Below are positions 61,007-64,000 of a stretch of DNA of 64,000 nt, in pieces. This DNA comes from Candidatus Woesearchaeota archaeon (GTDB lineage Archaea; Nanobdellota; Nanobdellia; Woesearchaeales; UBA583). The translations under genes were made by a program, and so were the position numbers. The notes below the pieces were generated by a model. The model was not told the origin of the DNA and made no database searches. It saw only the letters and a program-made list of their open reading frames with translations. The first letter of the stretch is position 1; each line of letters begins with the position of its first letter. The stretch lies in contig CP060218.1 in assembly GCA_023898345.1 (NCBI GenBank), forward strand, positions 1,054,001-1,118,000. The letters are read 5' to 3'.

Positions 61007-61413
61007 TTCACGTACACTTGCTCGACGTTGTTGAGGTGATCGCTTTCGTTACGCCAAGCTTCTCGTGCGGGTGTGTTCGGGTCGAGTGTCCAGGGATAGA
61101 ATGTTTGTCCGGAGGGTGAGAGGAGTTTGAGATCTAAGTCGTTGATGAGGTTGGCTCCGGGAACGTCGTCCCAAGCTAGCGTTACTAATTCCTTTTTTTG
61201 ACTAAAAATTAGAATCTCCAATAATTACCTCTGTATCTTGTTTAGATGAGTAAGGAGTAAGCTGAATTTTTTGTAAGTTTGTGGCATTTGTTTCATTTCT
61301 CGAAAAAAGGTTAAGAGATTCATTTTGTTCGAGATATTATCTGAAGCTAAAATAGGCCCAATAATTAAGTGAAAAAACATTGTTATGAAGTAAAATAGGA
61401 AAGAGGTTTTCAT
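61007..61413 (-). pseudogene. Remnant of a second subtilase gene (signal peptide stub plus PPC fragment)
   Basis: The ATG at 61413 overlaps the stop of Cys-rich gene D (ATGA) and encodes a signal peptide ('MKTSFLFYFITMFFHLIIGP', ending 'ILASDN'). The frame then shifts to 'NLFSRNETNATNLQKIQL' and stops. At 61186-61007 a piece almost identical to residues 387-450 of the protease at 56323 follows ('VTLAWDDVPGANLINDLDLK', 'REAWRNESDHLNNVEQVYVN'). The whole catalytic domain is deleted. Confidence 0.75.
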
Positions 61414-61736
61414 TTTTGATATTTTTCCTCCCAACAAACTGGACTATTATTTGCTACACATTTATTGTTAGAACAAGATTTATCACAAACCTCAAGTTGA
61501 CATTGTGAATCACCTTGCGTATTGAAACGATTGATAACAGTGCAGCGTTCTATAACACAATCTTCTTTGCTTTCGCAATAATAGGGGTCCAGTAAATATC
61601 TTACATCTACACCTTTATACTCTGCTTCGATATGATGTCTGAAACTAAATATGCCAACTAGCAGTAATAAAAATAAACTTACTAGACAAAATATTACTTT
61701 TTTCTCCTTCAATTTTTTTGAATTTATCTTAACCAT
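61410..61736 (-). CDS. Small Cys-rich membrane-anchored protein D
   Basis: 108 residues from the ATG at 61736 ('MVKINSKKLKEKKVIFCLVS'). Anchor helix 'VIFCLVSLFLLLLVGIF', then 'DVRYLLDPYYCESKEDCVIE', 'SQCQLEVCDKSCSNNKCVAN' and 'PVCWEEKYQK'. Same family as A-C. It retains the coupled (ATGA) arrangement with a protease-like start at 61413, now a remnant. Confidence 0.75.
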   Translation of the reverse strand: MVKINSKKLKEKKVIFCLVSLFLLLLVGIFSFRHHIEAEYKGVDVRYLLDPYYCESKEDCVIERCTVINRFNTQGDSQCQLEVCDKSCSNNKCVANNSPVCWEEKYQK

Positions 61737-61856
61737 TTTTTTGAATATTTTTTTTGAAATTTCTTTCTTTATATGATTTGTCTTGAAAATTTGCAAAACA
61801 TTTTTTTTTTCAAAGCGTAGTTTTTTCTGTATGAAATATCTCTACAAATTGCTCCC

Positions 61857-62051
61857 ATTCACGTACACTTGCTCGACGTTGTTGAGGTGATCGCTTTCGT
61901 TACGCCAAGCTTCTCGTGCGGGTGTGTTCGGGTCGAGTGTCCAGGGATAAAATGTTTGTCCTGTGGGCGAGAGAAGTTTGAGGTCAAGGTCGTTGATGAG
62001 GTTGGCTCCGGGAACGTCATCCCAAGCTAGTGTTACTTTGAGCGAGCTTTG
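61857..62051 (-). pseudogene. Third copy of the subtilase PPC fragment
   Basis: Nearly identical at DNA level to 57711-57903 and 61007-61186, but without either end of the gene. About 45 bp upstream in plus coordinates (61811-61856) is also shared with 60960-61006, so the fragment and the adjoining spacer were duplicated together. Confidence 0.8.
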
Positions 62052-62328
62052 TTTTTTCTTTGATTTTGAGGAAGCATTTTATGGGAAAAGAGAATCTGAT
62101 ATTGGGTATTTGCACTATAGATTAGAATTCTCAGAGGAGGACTTGAAATATGTCGTCTTATTTACAGACTATGACTTATGGAAAATCTTGAATTATGCTG
62201 TCCTTGTCGGAATTCGAAAAGTTGCAAATTCACCTGAAGATGAATTGAGGAAAAGAATTGAGAAATTGGGAAGAATGTATGAAAATTTAGAAAAGTTGAC
62301 AAAGCTAAGAAAAAATACTCAGACCTGA
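62052..62328 (+). pseudogene. Gene-tail fragment fused to the PPC remnant
   Basis: The plus-strand frame 'FFDFEEAFYGKRESDIGYLH', 'YRLEFSEEDLKYVVLFTDYD' and 'LRKRIEKLGRMYENLEKLTK' looks coding (amphipathic, charged helices) but has no own start. Upstream it runs into the antisense of the PPC fragment, a recombination junction at about 62050. The 5' part of this gene is lost. Family not recognised. Confidence 0.5.
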
Positions 62329-62404
62329 ACTTCTTCTTTTTCTTTGTGCTCTTCAAGTTTCAAACAACAATTCATTTAAAGCAAAAAAAACTTCTTTCTT
62401 TGTC

Positions 62405-62476
62405 GCACCTGTAGCTCAGTGGTAGAGCGCTTGCCTCGTAAGCAAGAGGTCGGGGGTTCAAATCCCCCCAGGCGCT
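62405..62476 (+). tRNA. tRNA-Thr (anticodon CGU)
   Basis: A 72-nt cloverleaf. D-stem gctc/gagc, anticodon stem cttgc/gcaag around loop 'ctcgtaa' (anticodon CGT, reads ACG), variable 'aggtc', T-stem ggggg/ccccc with loop 'ttcaaat', discriminator T. CCA is not encoded. The acceptor stem 'gcacctg'/'caggcgc' has one mismatch, A3 with C70. No intron. Confidence 0.93.
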
Positions 62477-62483
62477 TGTGTTT

Positions 62484-64000
62484 TTACAGTGTTCCTGAAT
62501 CTCGCTTTTGTATTTTTTCTTCTTCGATTCTTGCAAGTTCTTTCTTAATGTATCGTTTGTACCAGTCTTCAAACTCGCTAAAGATTTGTCGTGGGTCGAG
62601 ATGTCCTAGTTCGTCATTTACTTTCTCTGCTATTTTGTGAAACATATCGTTTGCATCAAGAACACATTGTGCTTCGAGAAGTGAGGGAAGAAGGAATTTG
62701 GCGGCGCAGTCTACTTGTAATTGCTTTATTCTTGAACGAAGTCGAATGTTCTCCCAAATGGCATCCCAGTTTCCCGCAAATTGTTTGACGTTTGCTCCTA
62801 TTGCTTTGAGGATGTCGGATTCTCCATTAATGAGTTCGTCAGAAATTTCTAGTTTGTCGGTCTTTGAATTATACTTGAAAAGATCGGAGAACCCTCCTTC
62901 TAATAATGGGTCGTTATCCCACTTTTTTCTTACTTCTGTTATTTGGGTAATTCTTCTTACTCTGTGAAGTCCATCGGCACTTTTTACGGGGTTTGCAACT
63001 ACGATGATGTCTGTTGCTTTGAAGGAGGTGTTTGGAACTTTAAGATCATTCACGAGTCTGTCGTACACACCAAAGGGACTGTCTCCGTGGATGGTTCCTG
63101 CTACGACGTTTGCTAAAGCTCCGACACGCATGGCTTCGTACAGTGCCAGTGCTTCTGTCGAACGAACTTCTCCTACGATAAGACAGGAATCTCCTAAACG
63201 AAGTGTACTACGAATTCCCATGTCAGCGCTCATTCCTTCTTTGGACACGGAAAGTGCGCTTCGTACGCTTAGTGCTTGAAGATTGTAACCTAATTTTGAA
63301 AATTCAATTGAGGGTAATTCTAAGGTGTCTTCAACGGTTATGATTCTGTACTTTCTCATTATCTCCAATATGATTGCTGTTAAAAATGAGGATTTTCCTG
63401 AACCTCTTGTTCCTGCTATTAAAATGGTTCTTGCTCCATCTACAATAAAACTCAAGAGTCCTGCTGCCTCTGCACTGATCATTCCATTTTTTATGAAAAG
63501 CGGCAAAGTCCAGGGTTTGTTTCTGTGGCGTCTGAAGGAATAACCGATTCCGTAGGGATTGAGTGGTTTTCCAACAGCTGAAACACGCGCTCTGGCAGTT
63601 GGCGTCTGAATTTCTGTATCGAGAAGAGGATTTGACGCGTCAAGTGGTTTTCCGGACATCATTCTCAAACGTGATGCCCAGCCGTCTACTTCATCTTGCT
63701 CTGGAATAATATTTGTTCGACAATCTTCGTAGTCAGAATGTGTCAGAAAAATGGGAGTTTTGTTTGCTGGCGAATTGACGCTAATGTCCTGCACTTTCTC
63801 ATCATCTAGCAAAACTTCAATTGGCCCAAAACCGACAGTGTAACGAATGAGTATGTCGGCTAGTTCTTCGAGCTCTCTTTGGCGTAGTCGTACTCCTTTG
63901 AAATCTGCGATTTCTTCAATGAGATCTCTTGAGATATTGTGAAAAATTTCTCGCAGTCTTTCTGGATCAATAAAATCATTTGATTCTGGTTGGTGTTCTG
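62484..64000 (-). CDS. Type II/IV secretion system (archaeal pilus) ATPase, partial
   Basis: The frame is open from the right edge to the stop at 62484 (about 505 residues); the N-terminus is outside the window. It powers assembly of type IV pili or the archaellum. Walker A 'AGTRGSGKSS', Asp box 'RIITVEDTLELP', Walker B 'SCLIVGEVRSTEALALYEAM', His box 'VVAGTIHGDSPFGVYDRLV'. The N-terminal lead-in is 'TVGFGPIEVLLDDEKVQDIS'. The C-terminal ~130 residues are charged and helical. A natural partner for the pilin-like proteins in this window (inference). Confidence 0.92.
   Translation of the reverse strand, partial: EHQPESNDFIDPERLREIFHNISRDLIEEIADFKGVRLRQRELEELADILIRYTVGFGPIEVLLDDEKVQDISVNSPANKTPIFLTHSDYEDCRTNIIPEQDEVDGWASRLRMMSGKPLDASNPLLDTEIQTPTARARVSAVGKPLNPYGIGYSFRRHRNKPWTLPLFIKNGMISAEAAGLLSFIVDGARTILIAGTRGSGKSSFLTAIILEIMRKYRIITVEDTLELPSIEFSKLGYNLQALSVRSALSVSKEGMSADMGIRSTLRLGDSCLIVGEVRSTEALALYEAMRVGALANVVAGTIHGDSPFGVYDRLVNDLKVPNTSFKATDIIVVANPVKSADGLHRVRRITQITEVRKKWDNDPLLEGGFSDLFKYNSKTDKLEISDELINGESDILKAIGANVKQFAGNWDAIWENIRLRSRIKQLQVDCAAKFLLPSLLEAQCVLDANDMFHKIAEKVNDELGHLDPRQIFSEFEDWYKRYIKKELARIEEEKIQKRDSGTL

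Noticed and set aside
60991..61221. Independent small gene with the AWDDVPGANLINDLDL sequence
   Set aside because: It is an internal fragment of the subtilase PPC domain without signal peptide or promoter, so it is treated as a remnant.
62372..62572. 66-residue minus-strand ORF over the tRNA
   Set aside because: It lies antisense to tRNA-Thr and the end of the ATPase gene and has no coding features of its own.

Overview
The window is AT-rich DNA from an archaeon. EF-1A, ribosomal protein S10, FEN-1, Elp3, V/A-type ATPase subunits I and H, a type-2-like methionine aminopeptidase, Lrp-type regulators and TATA boxes about 20-30 bp upstream of start codons (suggesting mostly leaderless mRNAs) are all archaeal. 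Several bacterial-looking genes are mixed in: GyrA, class I GAPDH, an RluA-type pseudouridine synthase and a complete Lgt. With the compact layout, the many short membrane proteins and the 'LPLNTIVIA' pilin-like proteins, this suggests a DPANN archaeon (Woesearchaeota/Pacearchaeota-like). That placement is inference.

Layout. 1-13.2 kb: housekeeping (Elp3, S10, EF-1A, OMP decarboxylase, an Mre11-like nuclease, a pseudouridine synthase), an operon of a ferritin-like DUF2202 protein, a SHOCT protein, a membrane-bound winged-helix protein and an ATP-grasp-like protein, then gyrA. 13.2-20.4 kb: four tandem genes, each encoding an archaeal type IV pilin N-terminus, a conserved two-Cys domain and seven SBBP beta-propeller repeats. 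The first is split by an IS481-like element and the third is frameshifted. 20.4-33.4 kb: map, a transmembrane wHTH regulator, cis-prenyltransferase, GAPDH, large membrane proteins, lgt, a decayed gene next to a decayed IS copy, and fen. 33.4-50.7 kb: a RelE/ParE-like toxin-antitoxin pair, pilin-like secreted proteins, ATPase subunits, two double-Lrp regulators, UDP-glucose dehydrogenase, an ITPase, a cation/proton antiporter and a CapK-like adenylating enzyme. Copies of a dispersed element of about 80 bp that can fold into a hairpin lie in the intergenic gaps. 50.7-62.4 kb: secreted proteins, a 1059-residue DUF2341 adhesin-like protein, gatB, and a subtilase locus in which the pro-region and catalytic protein are separate genes flanking a small Cys-rich membrane protein gene. 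Decayed copies of the same module follow. 62.4-64 kb: tRNA-Thr(CGU) and a type IV pilus/secretion ATPase that runs off the end.

How the genes may work together (inference): much of the window concerns the cell surface. There are pilin-anchored propellers with one N-glycosylation sequon per blade, other pilin-like proteins, a secretion ATPase, a polyprenyl lipid carrier synthase, UDP-sugar metabolism, an adhesin and a secreted protease. The most unusual features are the pilin-propeller array, the split subtilase locus with its decayed copies, the dispersed hairpin element, and four divergent gene pairs that each share one central TATA-like element within about 50 bp.
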